Shown: positions 50,578 through 63,630 of the stretch, piece after piece
Numbering within the stretch: the stretch's first letter is position 1
Layout of the letters: each line of letters starts with the position of its first letter
Source of the DNA: Opisthocomus hoazin
Lineage: Eukaryota > Chordata > Aves > Opisthocomiformes > Opisthocomidae
Length of the DNA stretch: 64,000 nt
Direction of reading: 5' to 3'
NCBI RefSeq assembly: GCF_030867145.1
Contig: NC_134454.1
Span: 44,654,320 to 44,718,319 of the forward strand
The notes under the pieces: model-generated
Told to the model about the DNA's origin: nothing
The model's input: the letters and a program-made list of their open reading frames with translations, nothing else
Database searches by the model: none
Program-made: the position numbers and the translations under genes

Positions 50578-50636
50578 TCAAAAAAAAAGAAAAAAAAACA
50601 AAAAACAAAAAAAACCCCGAACAAACAAACAAAATT
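50578..50636. repeat. A-rich simple repeat
   Basis: A runs broken by single G or C (AAAAAAAAGAAAAAAAACAA type) ending in (AAAC)n. Low complexity. Confidence 0.9.
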
Positions 50637-51006
50637 GCAGTAGTAACACGGCAGTGATGCTTTAGTTTGTTGTTTTGCATATAGAGGTCTGGTGGAGCAA
50701 CGTTGTGCTCAAAGCTTTTTTTCTCTCCCGCCTCTCTGTTGTTTCTTTTATCAGAAAGTGTGTAAAACGGCCAGAAGAGAGAAACAACGCATTGCTCTTT
50801 CCACTCAGCAATTGCATAATTGCAAAGGATTTGCTAGAGACACGTATGTCTGCACACACAAATCTGCTTCTGTATGTGGCTGTAGATGTACCCTACCTGA
50901 AGGGTCCATTTGTCAGAAAATTAGTTGTCCATCAGAACTGTAGGTGTAAAGAAAAGAAGTAACTTCGGTAGAACTAATATGCCCCCTCCCTCCCGCTCCA
51001 AGAACC

Positions 51007-51030
51007 CAAAACAAACAAACAAACAAAAAA
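51007..51030. repeat. (AAAC)n microsatellite
   Basis: AAACAAACAAACAAACAAAA, about five units. Confidence 0.88.
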
Positions 51031-51771
51031 CGTGCAGAGCCGCTAAAAAGCATCTGTCTTTTGCCAAAGAGTAAGGATTTTTTTTTCCTGTTAAGATCTA
51101 GTCTTACTTAGATGAGAGAATGGCTGCCTTTTTCTTCTTGAAATGACTGGGATAGTTAAAAAGCTGCAGTTACATGTTTTTATGCTTGGCTCTATTGAAG
51201 TTTACTATTCAGTTGAATCTGACTAGGTTTTTACTCGCTGTCAGTGAAATTGATAAGCTGCCTTGAAAGGTCATCCTGATTATCTGTTAGGTAAGTGAGA
51301 CATATAATGGCCTTTTCATTTAACTTCTTTTGCACAGGAATTAGTGGTGAGGGATTATATGATAAATATGTAAGACAGACCTTTTCATAGGCTTAAGAGC
51401 TTTCCTCTCTGCAATTCCATCTCCTCAAAGAATTAAAAAAAAAACCAAAAAACAAAAATGACCCATATGTATACATTCACAGCGTATTAATTGTTTAAAA
51501 TATTTGGCTAGCTGTTTTCAGTGAGGGTGGGTACTACTGAAATAGTTTTTTCTTCAAATATGCAAATAATCAACGCAATTCTAAATGTATCTTGAATCTC
51601 TTATGTGTTGAAGGGGTTTATTATTGCAGTGGCAGAGGGTGTGTGACATAAATCTCTGTTCATACAAACACATATGGCTGAGTAAATTAAATTAGTGGAT
51701 TTGTATTTGCTCACACAATTAAGATGCTGATAAGGAGACGTTCTCGGTTGAATTTGCCTCTTTGGAACGGA

Positions 51772-51798
51772 TTTTTTTTTTTTTTTTTAAAAAAAAAA
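51772..51798. repeat. T17-A10 junction
   Basis: Seventeen T followed at once by ten A, a self-complementary tract. The exact length may be affected by sequencing. Confidence 0.9.
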
Positions 51799-53310
51799 GG
51801 ATCTGCTTGCATCTGCCCTGAAATGGGCCTCCTATGTGCATAAATTGATTGTGCATCAAATGGTACATGCTGATACTGAGGAATTCCACTGAGATTTCTA
51901 AGAACTTCTTTTTCCAGCTTTAGTACTGACAGCCACCAGGGGAAAAAGTAACCATTATTCAGAGCCTGTCTTCTGTTCTCTAATTTAATTGTTGGCTTTT
52001 ATGTGAGTTCAGTTCCTGTCGCTGCATGCCTGCCTCTGTTTTTCTTCATAGCTATGCCTTCATCTTCTGCAATAGGATGCAGATTTATTGTATGTCAATT
52101 GCTTTTCAAAAATAAATTTCTCAACAGATGATGAAATGATGCTTTTGATCAGGTGGAGCATCTGATGGCCTTTGCACTCTCTGGCTCCTGCCTAGTGCTT
52201 GCCGAGAGGCCTGTGTGCGTTAGAGATCAGTTTGCCACTGTACGAAGGATGGTGCCGAAATAGGTCTGGGAGCGTGTCCCGAGGAAGGGGCGAGTGCAAC
52301 AGAAAATCCATTGAGCAGGAGTGGTTGATGTCTGTCTGTGGAAGGTGAATGGAATCAGCTGTGCTAATTTCTATGCAATAAATGGGCTTTGGGAGTCAAA
52401 GGTGTTAATGTGACCCTGTCATTACACGGCACTTGGTGGCGAAGGGAGCTTTGAGGTTCCCACAGAGAGATCTTGCCCTGTGTATTGCCATGGCAACCGC
52501 CATCACTTACACATTTATAACCTTTTATTAAAGATACAAAAAGAAGGGGGAAACCTTTTAAACGTTACAAATGTAAAGCTTTAACTAGATCTTTCATTTT
52601 AACAGTATCCCTTATTTACATTCCTTGGAGTGTGGAGGTTTTATAAGGAATGCAGCTGTCCCTTCCCCATTTGGTAGGCTTCAAGATGACGTTTCGGGGT
52701 GAATGTGATGTTCTGGAGATAGCTATCTGACTTTGATCATAGCTGCACTGACATCACTCTGCCAATTTAACTGCTATTTATTTACATTAGTGTATTTTGC
52801 ACCAAAATTATACTTGAAATCTATAATGCAGGAAGATTTGTGTCTCTGATAAAAGGGTTTGGGGGCAAAAAACTAACTCTCTGTGGAATAAAACTTACTT
52901 TTAAAGAGGAGGAACAGGAGACACACCCTAAATTATAGTCTCTTGAGCAGTATAGTGGCTGATACACAGAAGCCTGATGCTAGTGGGGAGAGCAAGCTGT
53001 TCCTGCAGAAACTGAGGCTAGCTGTGGGCTCGCAGACTCTGGGGAAGAGCACGTGTGTGCTTGGTGCATCTTCCTGTCTCTCCCTCCTCTACCCCGCCTG
53101 CATGTTCTTGAAAAGTATTTTACTTCACGCTGTGGTGGCCAGGCAGCACTGCTGTGAAAGAAATGCTTGCTGTTCAGGTCAGGTATTATCACGTCTGATG
53201 CTCAGGTGCAGCATGTTGTGCTTTCAGGGAGTTTCTCACTGCTGGAAAACAGTGGAATTTTGGGAGCAAGCTGACTAATCTTCTGTTTTTCTGGGCTTCT
53301 TTAACCCTGC

Positions 53311-53331
53311 TGTTTTTGTTTGTTTGTTTGC
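53311..53331. repeat. (TTTG)n microsatellite
   Basis: TTTTTGTTTGTTTGTTTGCC, about four units. Confidence 0.85.
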
Positions 53332-56145
53332 CACCTGCCACTGGTTTTGAACCATCCTTGGGGAGATGAACGAAATACCGAATTTGCTAGTGGATTTCAG
53401 GGTTACACTACCAAAAGTTGCACTGTAATGTCAGGACTAGCACGGTAGGTGCTCTGAAGAGGGATGAAATGAAGCTGTATATTTTCTGTGCCTTTGCTTT
53501 GGGCAGCTGAAACTTGCTTTTGCTTTGGACTGATCAATGCTGGCTGTAGGTAAGGGCAGAAGTGGCTGGCCATGACTCTCTCACTGAGAGGATATGACAG
53601 ATGTAAAGAGTGGTTTTGCTCAGACTGCATGCATGCTGAATTTCTCCAGCATTTCACCATCGCTTCTTTTCTTTCAGAAGAAAGAGATGTATAGATACTG
53701 CTAAGCCTAATAGCCTAATAGCTGGTGATTGGTAGTTTAAATGGACAGGGCTGGCTACGGTTGCCAGATCAGGGAGTTTTACTGCTACAGATGTATTGTT
53801 CCATCTGAATTTCTAAGGCTGAGCACACTGTATGGTTATTAGTAGTCTCATGTGCTGCTTCTGCTGGGACCATGAAGGACCCTTCGTGCTGCTGTTTTAT
53901 AAAACCTTAACATTCCTTGAGAACGTTTTTACTGCTGAAAGACCTGGTTGGTTACTGTGGAAAGTTCGTGACGACTGTGCGAACGCGACTGGAAAGTTCA
54001 TGATACTAGGATATTTATAAGGACGGTCCTCCATTGTAAAAGAGAAAGAAAAGAAAACTTGGAGTAAAAAATAAAAGGCATCATGAAATACTTTTTTTCA
54101 TCCAGGCTAGCTATGGATATTGATGCTGTTATTAGTCCACGTAATTTTGGATTGGGTATGGTTTTCAGTAGCTGTTACGATATGAGTAAGTGCTTCTGGC
54201 TGCCCTGTGAAAGAAGAGAAATAACTGTTGCCTGCTTGGGATCTAAATATCTTATGAAAAGCAGCAGCATACAGGGGTCATCCTGATGTCAGGACTGTAT
54301 GGCAAGTGATGTTTTTATGAATCGGAAAGGTGGGGTTTGGTATGAATCAGTCTTTATTTCTTTTTTCGTAGTCAGAGGGTGGCATTGTTTTGGCAACTTT
54401 TGTTTTTAACCATAATTAAACAACCGCCTTTTAAGGCTGAAGCAACTATTGGATCAAGTTGCCTTACCACCTGAATACAAGACATTGTGTGAGTCCATCC
54501 AGTTACACCCATGAAGAGGGTGGTCTTTTGTCGTTTGATGGAAGAATGCTCTCAGTGAAGTCACAAAACTCCCTTTCTAAGGTGGTTTTGCTCCAGTGGT
54601 TACTCACTAGGGAAGAAAAGCCGAGAGGTTCTCGTCGGCTCCTGCGATGGGGCAGGAGGGCACTCGCGTACCTGTCGAACAGTGCACAGGGTGGGGTTGG
54701 TTCAGTGCTTGAGGAAAGAAAACCTTATTTGTTAGCTTGCTGCTGTGCCATTTACAATTTAGATTTTAACTACTATTTTAGGGTCCTGAAAACTTGTTTA
54801 GAAGCTTTGTGAGAGTTTATGTCCAGTTTCGTTGTGAGAGTATAACAACAATCAAGCTCCAGGTAAATAATACTGTTGGAAACTTCCTAGCCGGCAGATA
54901 GAGATGTGTAGAGGTGCGGAACTGAACTGTCAAAAATTAAGGAGCTTGAAAGCGGCGTAGACGTTTGAAGATGGGTACATGAAGTGCAGGACAGACCCTG
55001 CTGACGTGAACACGTACCTCCAGCCGGAGAGGAGCTGCAGCGGCTCCGAGCTCGTGCATTCAGACTGTGGCGTTTGGGGAGTCTTGGTGATCCGTTCACC
55101 CAGATCCTGAAGTCTGGATAAAGCTCAAGCTGGAATAGGTATGTACGCAGTAGATGGTATCGTAGCCTTTCTTCGGAATTTGCATGGTTTTATGTTGGCT
55201 TCTGAAAAATATCCTCATGGTTTCACTAAAAAGCGCAGCGTGGATTTTTGATGTACTGCTTTCATTACAGCCAGTATCACTGTGAAAAGGTTTGTTTAGA
55301 TGTCCATGTAGGGTTGTGCTTGCTGCAGTGACTTCAGAAGTTCTTCAGATATGATCAAATGACTTAAGCAGTAGGCTTTTTTGAGACCCTTCCTGCGGTG
55401 TTGAAAATGCTTTGTGATTACCCGAGTTCAAGGTGTTCAAGCCTTGAGCTTTAAGACTTTATACACTTCAAAGTTGTAAATGTGGTATTAATACTGAGGT
55501 GCTGTATTTAGTTATCCAGGCAAGATGCTGTTACTTTTTTTTCTTTGCACGTCGCCACCTGTGGGTGTTTCTTTGCTTCACAGAGGAACCTTTGGTTAGG
55601 GTTAAAATTAATCACATATTGACAGTAAAACTGTAAGCATTTTGTAGACCGTACTATCTAATACTGGCATACATTAAGATTCTTGTGGGAAGCACAAAAA
55701 ATTGAAGTTTTATTGCTGAGATACTGACAATAACGATGCCTATTGATTTCAGCATTCAAAGAGGAAAAATACAGAGTTTTGAGCCACTGTGTTTGTTTCA
55801 GCAAGTCATCTTTTGAAGGTGTATTGATGGAACCATTTGTACTGTTGTGAGCCAGAACAATGTCAGGTGGGTACTGCCTGTACTGGAACAAGCAACTTTA
55901 TTGTTTCCTGAATCATCCTGAGTATGGGAATGTGAAGGCCAAAACTGTAATAAAACCGGATGATTATTGCTTTTCACTCAAAGAGAAAAGCTGTAGCTAA
56001 TACTGAATTTGGTTTTAGTTCTTGATGTTTACTTTCCTTTACTTCAAAGCAGTTGATAAAAAAATAGTTGGTACTTTGCTTTTAAAGACAAGTATATACC
56101 ATGGGACTTAGAATTCAGGATTCATTAAAATTAAAACCACTTCAG

Positions 56146-56257
56146 TCTAAATTTTAATATTAAACAGATTAGAAAAATGTTTTAATCTAAAATTTAATAT
56201 TAAACTGGTTAGAAAATGTTTTAATGTAAAATTTAATATCAAACCGCTTAGATATTT
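56146..56257. repeat. Three-copy 39-40 bp tandem repeat
   Basis: Copies start at 56146, 56186 and 56225. The shared core is TCTAAAATTTAATATTAAAC followed by a [AC/TG]GNTTAGAAAATGTTTTAA block. Copies 1 and 2 differ by a few bases; copy 3 is more diverged and truncated. Confidence 0.85.
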
Positions 56258-59200
56258 ACATGGGTAGAGCAAAGTTAGTGTTTTAGTTGATTTTTAGTGA
56301 CTAGTATATGTAGGTTATGTAAATCGGGTTGTATGAGTAGCGTTTCTAACACCCAGGACAAAGAAGAATTGTAAATAAAGTTTGCTTTTTGGCTGCCTGA
56401 AACTCCTAATGCTGTCATGTGCAACAAGTGTACACATAGCTGTCTGTTCTCTTTGCGAATGATACGCTGCAGATAGCCACACTGGCACGGATTTTCCAGA
56501 CTCATCGTGCTGAACCAACAGTGGGACGCGTGCCAGAGGGTGAAGTGTGTCGAGTAAGAGGCAGGGCATGCGATATACCAGCACAGCACCAGCCATGGAA
56601 TGGTTGTGTTTACAAATCATAACAGAGCCCCAGAAGAGTGTGTGCAACAGTGCTTCAGAACCTTGTGTTTGTATTGCTGCTTTCATTGCTTGGGTTTGTG
56701 GCAGAGGCAGGGAGTGGGAGGGTGAAAGCTGTTCACTTTCATGAAATGCACAGCACAATGCAGAATTTGATAGAGGCTCCGTCTGATTAGCCCAGCTGTC
56801 AGCCTGTGGGCTACTCATAGGGGTAAGGTGCTCCTGCTTGTTTTGGGGTTGGGCTATGTGGAAATTTGCCTGAAACAGGCGAGTGTCTGCTGCAGCGGTT
56901 GTGGAATGCTGCTGGACTTTGGCTGTAGCCCCCTGCTCCGCTTGCTGGCCGGAGGACAGAGCGATCTGCTCCAGAGCCTGAGGTCAGCTGCTGGGACTTC
57001 TAGGGCTCTGAGGGGCGTGTGGGACAGCCCAGCTCTGGAACTGGTGAAGGGCAAGAAGCCGTGACAGTAGTGAAGATCAACAGAGAAGCTTTATGCTTCT
57101 TGTCGTGGCCATCTGCAGGGCCAGAAGCATGTCTGCGAGCTGCAACGCGTGCTGTGGAACGGCTGTCTTTGTACATGGGAGTCGTGTGGACAGACGTGCA
57201 TCATCCAGCAATACACTGATTAATCAAGGAAGTGGTCTGGTGTGAACAGGAAACTGTTACAAACGTGGGCTTTTCAGTAGCACTTCCCCCTCCCTGTCTC
57301 GGCTCTGTGTATGGAAATAATGCAGTTTATTTGCTGCTCCACTTGAGTGTTTCAGGCACTCAGCAAGACTTCACTTACCGTCAAGATTTCTCTGTCTACT
57401 TGCATCGGTGCTGTGTCGGTTCCACTTCTTGTGTTTCTTAACATGCCTGTGATCGTTTAAGGATATAAAGCACTTCTTATCTTGGCTCTCCCAAAGCAAG
57501 GATTGCTTTCTCCATTTACAAAACTCCTTGCTTTACTTTTAGTACCTAATTATACTTGTTTTTCAAAGTTAGTGTGAAGAGGTTTAAAGGTTTCTGCATG
57601 ACTGTGATGTGGGATGGACCAAAGACAGTTTAGTCTTCTATAGCTGACGAAAATGTGAGCTTTTAAAAATGTTCAGGAAGCAGAGAAGAAAGCAAGCTGA
57701 GATTTAACTGAATCTTTCAGAGGTTGTGGAGGAGATTACGAAGCCTCCTGAAACTTTCATCCCAGCAATCAAATGCTGTCTAATACAACCAAATTAAATG
57801 GTTCCCTTTGCGTGGAGAGGAGGGACTTGAAGGCTGGGAAAAGACAGTGCTTGACACTTTCTCACTTAATGATTTCCATTTCCTGCAAAAACCTGAAGAC
57901 GCTAGACTGGTATAATTGATGGTTTTACAGTACTGCCAGGGCTGTTGTTTTCCGGTGGCATTCGAGGGCCCCAAGCAGAGCTTTGGTGTGTCAGGAGTTT
58001 ATGGTATAAACGCGCATGGGAGACACGGTGCATTCGTTGGGAAGTTCAGAGCGTAGTTTGACACGAGAAGAAAGAGAGATGCATGGCGGGGAGGAGAAGC
58101 AGGGTTTGGAAGACGGGTTTAAGGGTAGCTTGTGTGGTCCTGCTGCAACCGGTGACTGAGCTGTGCCTTTGGTTGTTGTATCCAGAAATAATTGCCTGTA
58201 AGTCTTGCTGCAGATGCAGATCCCAAATGCGTGGAGGAGAGAGAGGGGAGGGGTAGCTGTTAGTTTATTCAACAAGCTGCAAAATGAAATGGATGTGGGG
58301 CAGGGAATAGGAGAGTTGGCCATGGGTCTGAGCTGTGACTTGGTGTCAGACTTCATGAGCAGAGAACTAGCAAGGGGGCAGGGTTGGGAAGGATGGAAAA
58401 CTGGATAAGAAGAAACAATTATGGGATTTAAGTGTCCTTACAGAAAAGATTATTTTGGTGGCTCTTTGAGGATGGTGAGGATCATGTTTAGATTTCTCAA
58501 GTAGGTGTGTGATGTGGGGAAGAGAAGGTGACTTTGTTTTGAAGAAACACACCTGTGCAATTTCCAGATGCTGACATTTTGTTCTGGAGTGAAACTACGG
58601 CCTGAGTTACTGATCAGCTGAAAGCTGAGATTTGTTTGTTCCGATTCACATGTTTTCTTCTTGGTCTACCAACTGCAAGTGTACTAGCAAAGCACATGAG
58701 CACTTTTTTTTTCCTCTTCATCTCTCCAACTTACTGGGAGAGATACTAGTTTTATTTTCTGAGGTATTTCTGCAGAGAGGTATACTCATCCTGTTTTGTG
58801 TATCTGGCATAATTTTACTGATACCCTTCCTCTGCCAGGGCATGAGAACTCGCGAGTCTACAGCCACTTGTTACCATGTTCACACTATGATAAAAGTTTA
58901 AAGATAACACAGTTGATTATTGCTTGTGTATATGTGTCTAGGTATACTAAAAGCATTGTGAATTCATTTCTGTAAATGGATTTTCCCTGAGGTTTGTGTG
59001 CAGGTTGTGCACTAATTGATGCTTGGCGATAGCTGTATCAATAAGCTAAGTCCAAACAGGCAGCTGGTGTAACAGTGTGAAGTGGGTTTTTGTAAGGCAG
59101 CCTGACTGGGATATGGCTCTCATTAGGGGAGAGCACCACCATGTTTTAAAGTCATTTTAGTTCTTGACATTGCAGTAGTGCCTTGTGGAGATAGTGGGGT

Positions 59201-62200
59201 TACTCCAGGGAGAAGGTGGAAGTGCCTCACATCACTCAGCTGTCCTCCTGCTGATTAAGGAGTGACACTGGCCGAGATGCCTTTCAGAGGCAGGCAATTA
59301 TTTTCAGCCGGAGAGATGTTAACCAAGAACTGAAGCCTTAGGCAAGGAAAGGGTGAGGGGCGCACTCACAAAACACAGAAAGCTTTCACCATTTGCATGG
59401 TGAAGTGTTTAGTGCTTGCATCTGACCCTGCACAGAGCTGTGTTCTCTGTTTCATATTCTTATTTTTACACTTGCTTAAATGTAAAACAATTTAGTGCTA
59501 ATTTGCATCCTGTTGTATAGTTAGCGAGACCAGCACAGATGCTTTTTATTCTTGCTACTCTTTTCAGATAGTATTGGGGTTTCTGTTTTGCTTTTGTTTT
59601 AATATTGATCCAAAATCTAGTTTTAAGCAGCAGAGGGATTTATATCCAGCAGGCTGCTGCCATGCAGTCGTCATTTCTGTGGCAGACTCATTACTAGATG
59701 ACAAAATTCAGACCATTGTGTACTGCTCAAGGCAACCTTTTGCCATAGTCCTTGTAAGAGAGCTGTGAGAACAGCCATGAAGCTCGGTTTGCAGGTAAGA
59801 AATTATTTTTTTACATACTTTGTGAGGCAATGTGAATTGAAAGCTCATTTAAAGGTTCTTTATCAAGTGAATGAGTTGTTACAATGGGGAATAATTTAGT
59901 AGCAGCAGAAAATAATTGTCTTAACTTGCAAAACGCTGTAATCTAGGCTCCAAATGAGAGAGGTTTATATAGTGTCACTGTTGACTGACTGATCTCATTA
60001 CATCATAACCAACAATGAAGTTGTTTGAATTACTTAGCAGGTTGAGATTTCTTAAACTGACTGTGAGTCATACTGACTATGTGGAGATTAATTGTAAATT
60101 GGCTTACGTTTATGTGTACATTGGAGAGGGATCTCTGACTAGTCTTCTTAATTTCTGTAATAGCCTTGGTCCAGCTTGAAAGTACTCAGGCACATGCACA
60201 CAGGTGTAGTCCCTTGTGAACAGCAATGCCTGCGCTAGTGCCTTGCTGTTGTTGTGAGGCAAGATGTTGGGAAGCTGTCTTTTTTTTGTTGGTGTGTTGT
60301 AGATAGATACTGTATGTTTTCTATTGCCAATACAACTGAAATACGAAGAATGAATGAAAAAACCCTTTGCGTGTACTGTGTGAATTGTAGCTGATCAGGC
60401 GGGTGCTTTGTTTACACTGTGAGTGTGCAAAACTGTAGTTTGAATCTGGAGATCTGTTTTGAAGACATCAGACTTTGAAGTGCTCTGTATTAGCGTATAC
60501 AGAATAACCCGTGTTTATATAAGTAACTGGCAGTTGAGTGTTGGTATTTTTCTCCCAGAGAACAGCTGTGCTGAAGTTAGAAGAATAAATGGGAGGGGGA
60601 TGGGGTCGGCGCCAGAGCTCAGTTGTGTTTATGCTCTGGAAGGTATTACTAGGTTTTCCGGTTATTGCTATTAAATCATGCTGATGCTTTCTTATTTTTT
60701 TAAATTATTAAAAGTTAGGGTATGTGTTGCGTAACTAGTATATGCTTTTTCTGGTTTTGCGCTTCTTACATTTAACTGTACCTTGATAATCACCATCACT
60801 GAAGCTCGCTTGAATACATGAATGAAACTCACTCCACGCAAATCCAAAAACAGTAGGGTGTTGTTTGCAAATATGTGCAAAACAAAAGGCAAACCAAGAG
60901 TAAAATCTGCCTTTTAGGAAACATCAGAATGCTCTTTCATGCTTCTAAAAGTTCTATTTTCCTTAATAACAAGAATCTATTAAATACTGAATGGATGCCG
61001 TTACATTTTAATGACACAGATGCTTTGTCTAATTAGAAACAGAAAAGTGGTGAGGAATTTGTGAGCAGTTTGAGAAACTAAGACTTGAAGTAGAAACTTG
61101 CGTTACGTTCACTGAACAGATTTTTTTTTTTTCTGAATCTGTTGGAACATTTCGTTACTTCGGTTGAGGTCTAAGGGTATCTATTAATTCTTAATTAGGT
61201 TTCTTGCTGAATTTGGTCAGGAAGAGAAAGTCAGAACTGTCACACTAAGAAAAAAGAAGTGGATAAAGAGAAATGAGTGTTTGTCACTTTGTATTGCTTT
61301 GTGGTGGCTAGGCATGTAGTGCTGTCTGAGGCTTGATGTGTTGAAACGACTTTTCACCTCCTACTATAAAAAAAATACGTGTATATGTATTTGTATCTAG
61401 GTAGATGAGCAGAAAGCAGACAAAAGAAGAGGTGGGGAGTGCAGAACGGGGAAGATTTTTACAGTAAATGAGACCATGGTGCAGACAAAGAATCGGAAAC
61501 CTCTCTTGAGGAAGTTCACCTTTGTTGAGAAGGGAGTTTTTCCTGAAAAATGTTGTGACTGAGTAACTGGTGGCCACAGGTCCCGGCGCAGCGAGCGCAG
61601 GACAGGTGCAGGCAGGAGAGCAGTGTTCAGCCTGGAGGTTGTCGGTCTTTCAGGAGGAGTCTGCTGTAGCAGGCTCCTCTTGGTTTCGGTTTGGCTTTCA
61701 GGGCTGCTGGGGGATAAGGTCTTGTTTTTGTGGGTGCAGGTGGCTTTGCTGTGCGTGCAGCCTAGGAGAGGGTGGTCCCATCTACCAGTGGGAGATGTGT
61801 GTGATGCAGACCAGCTTTTCTGCTGAATGAATGAAAATGGACACGTAATTTTGGGGAATGGTGATACTTCTGATCCAGAAGAGTAGCGTCCTTTGGCATC
61901 TCGCTCTGTGGTTGCTGCTGCTCTCCCCATTTTTTGCCTGGATATGTAGCGGTGTCTGCTTTTTGCTTTTTCTTTCTTTTGTTTTCTAAGCTAATCAGAT
62001 GCCATGTGACTGCTGTCTTGCGTAACTCACTCTTTCTGGGGCCTGGTTTGTTAAATACACCTCAGTACAGACTGTTCTGGCTTTGCTTTTGTACCTGTCC
62101 CTGATGTGATTGGTTTTCCCCTGAGCTTTGCAGGCACTGGAAGCCAGGAGCGAAGGTGCTGCAGAGCAGCTCAGCAGGTCTTCTGCTGACTGGGTGGCAG

Positions 62201-63519
62201 TGGCTGCTGCAGCGGGAGCATTGACGGGGCTGCTGCCTGCTTGTCCGGTGAATAAGATCACCGAGCGTGCCGTCACTGTTACGGAGACTGCGCAAAGGGA
62301 CCTGCTGGGCCACCCATGCTGGCAAGGAGTACACCGGGATGGGTGGGGGCAAGGAGAAATGAAAGTGTTCCTCACGTTAAAAGTTGTGTTCCCATCCACC
62401 GCTTCTCTCTTTTTACACAAAACACATTTTGCTGTGGCGCTTTTTTGTTTTTTCAACCCACAAACCCTTGTATTTGCAAAGTACTTTTCATGGTGCAGTT
62501 CATACGTACGGAGAATTACTGCTTGTAGTGCCAGAGATGTGCTGTAAGTGTAAGCTGGAGAAGTGTAGTTGCAGACTTGGCATGGACAGTGTTTGGATTT
62601 CCTTTTTCATTATTCCGTTAAGAGCTAAATGGTTAAAACAATGAAGAGAGGTTTCTGGTTACCATGTTGGTATCAGTTGACTGCGTGTTTTTCTTATTAA
62701 TGAAATGTGGCTAACCAAGTGGCTGGCATCTGCTATGAGAGAGGGTGAATGGGAGACGAAAATATCAAAGATCAGGTTTATGACTTTGCTTTGTAGACCA
62801 GCTATTTAATATCATGCAGTAAACCTTAGCAATTTCAGCAATTCAGAGCGATCCTGGCAGTTTCACATTGTTTTATTGCGTGAACAAAGTAGCTATTGTT
62901 CTTCTGGTTGTCACTGTTTGCTCTTTGCATTCATCAGTGTAAAATAAGGTCCCCAACAACTGCTGTGAAACTAACGATTGCTTTTGAAAGAATCACAAAC
63001 TTTTTTTGGGATTAGTCCGGCGTGGCTTCAGCAGCCTGAACAAGGACCAGATAGGGGTGCATAGTGCACAGCATGACGGGGCAGGAGCCAGTGGTGCATG
63101 CTGGCTTTTGCAGTTAAAATGGCTTGTAAAAATAATGCCGACAAAGTCACCCCATTGCATTCGCTTCCAGGGACACAAACAATCAGGAGGCTTGGGGAGG
63201 GCTGCAGTGGCTGAAAGTGCCACGTTTTGTTCGGCCTGGGGGAAAACCGCAGCATAACCAAATACAAATAAAGTTTGTTTTTAGAAGTTTTATAGGACTT
63301 TGGGTGATAGCCTTGTGATTGTAAGATTAAGTTATATGGATAACATAAATCTGCAATTTGAATCTTACAACTGGGAGGAAAGTTTTCAAAGAGCTCAATA
63401 AAGTAAGGTGCTTAAATTCACCTGAAAGACCAAAGTAAAATGAATGCATAGCCTGACTTTCACGCCTGTTTATTTTTTCCTTTTATATTTAAACTTTAAA
63501 GGCACAGGTCAATTAAAGA

Positions 63520-63630
63520 AGGGTTTTTAAAATAAATACAAGTAATTATATTACGTTATTAATATATATTATAGTACCTAATATATATTATTATAAGTAA
63601 TTATAGTAATTACATTATTAATCATGTAAA
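63520..63630. repeat. AT-rich palindromic tract
   Basis: Repeated words TAATTATA, TATTAATATATATTAT, AGTAATTATAGTAATTACAT. Many short inverted repeats of TAATTA/ATATAT type; almost no G or C over about 110 bp. Confidence 0.8.
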
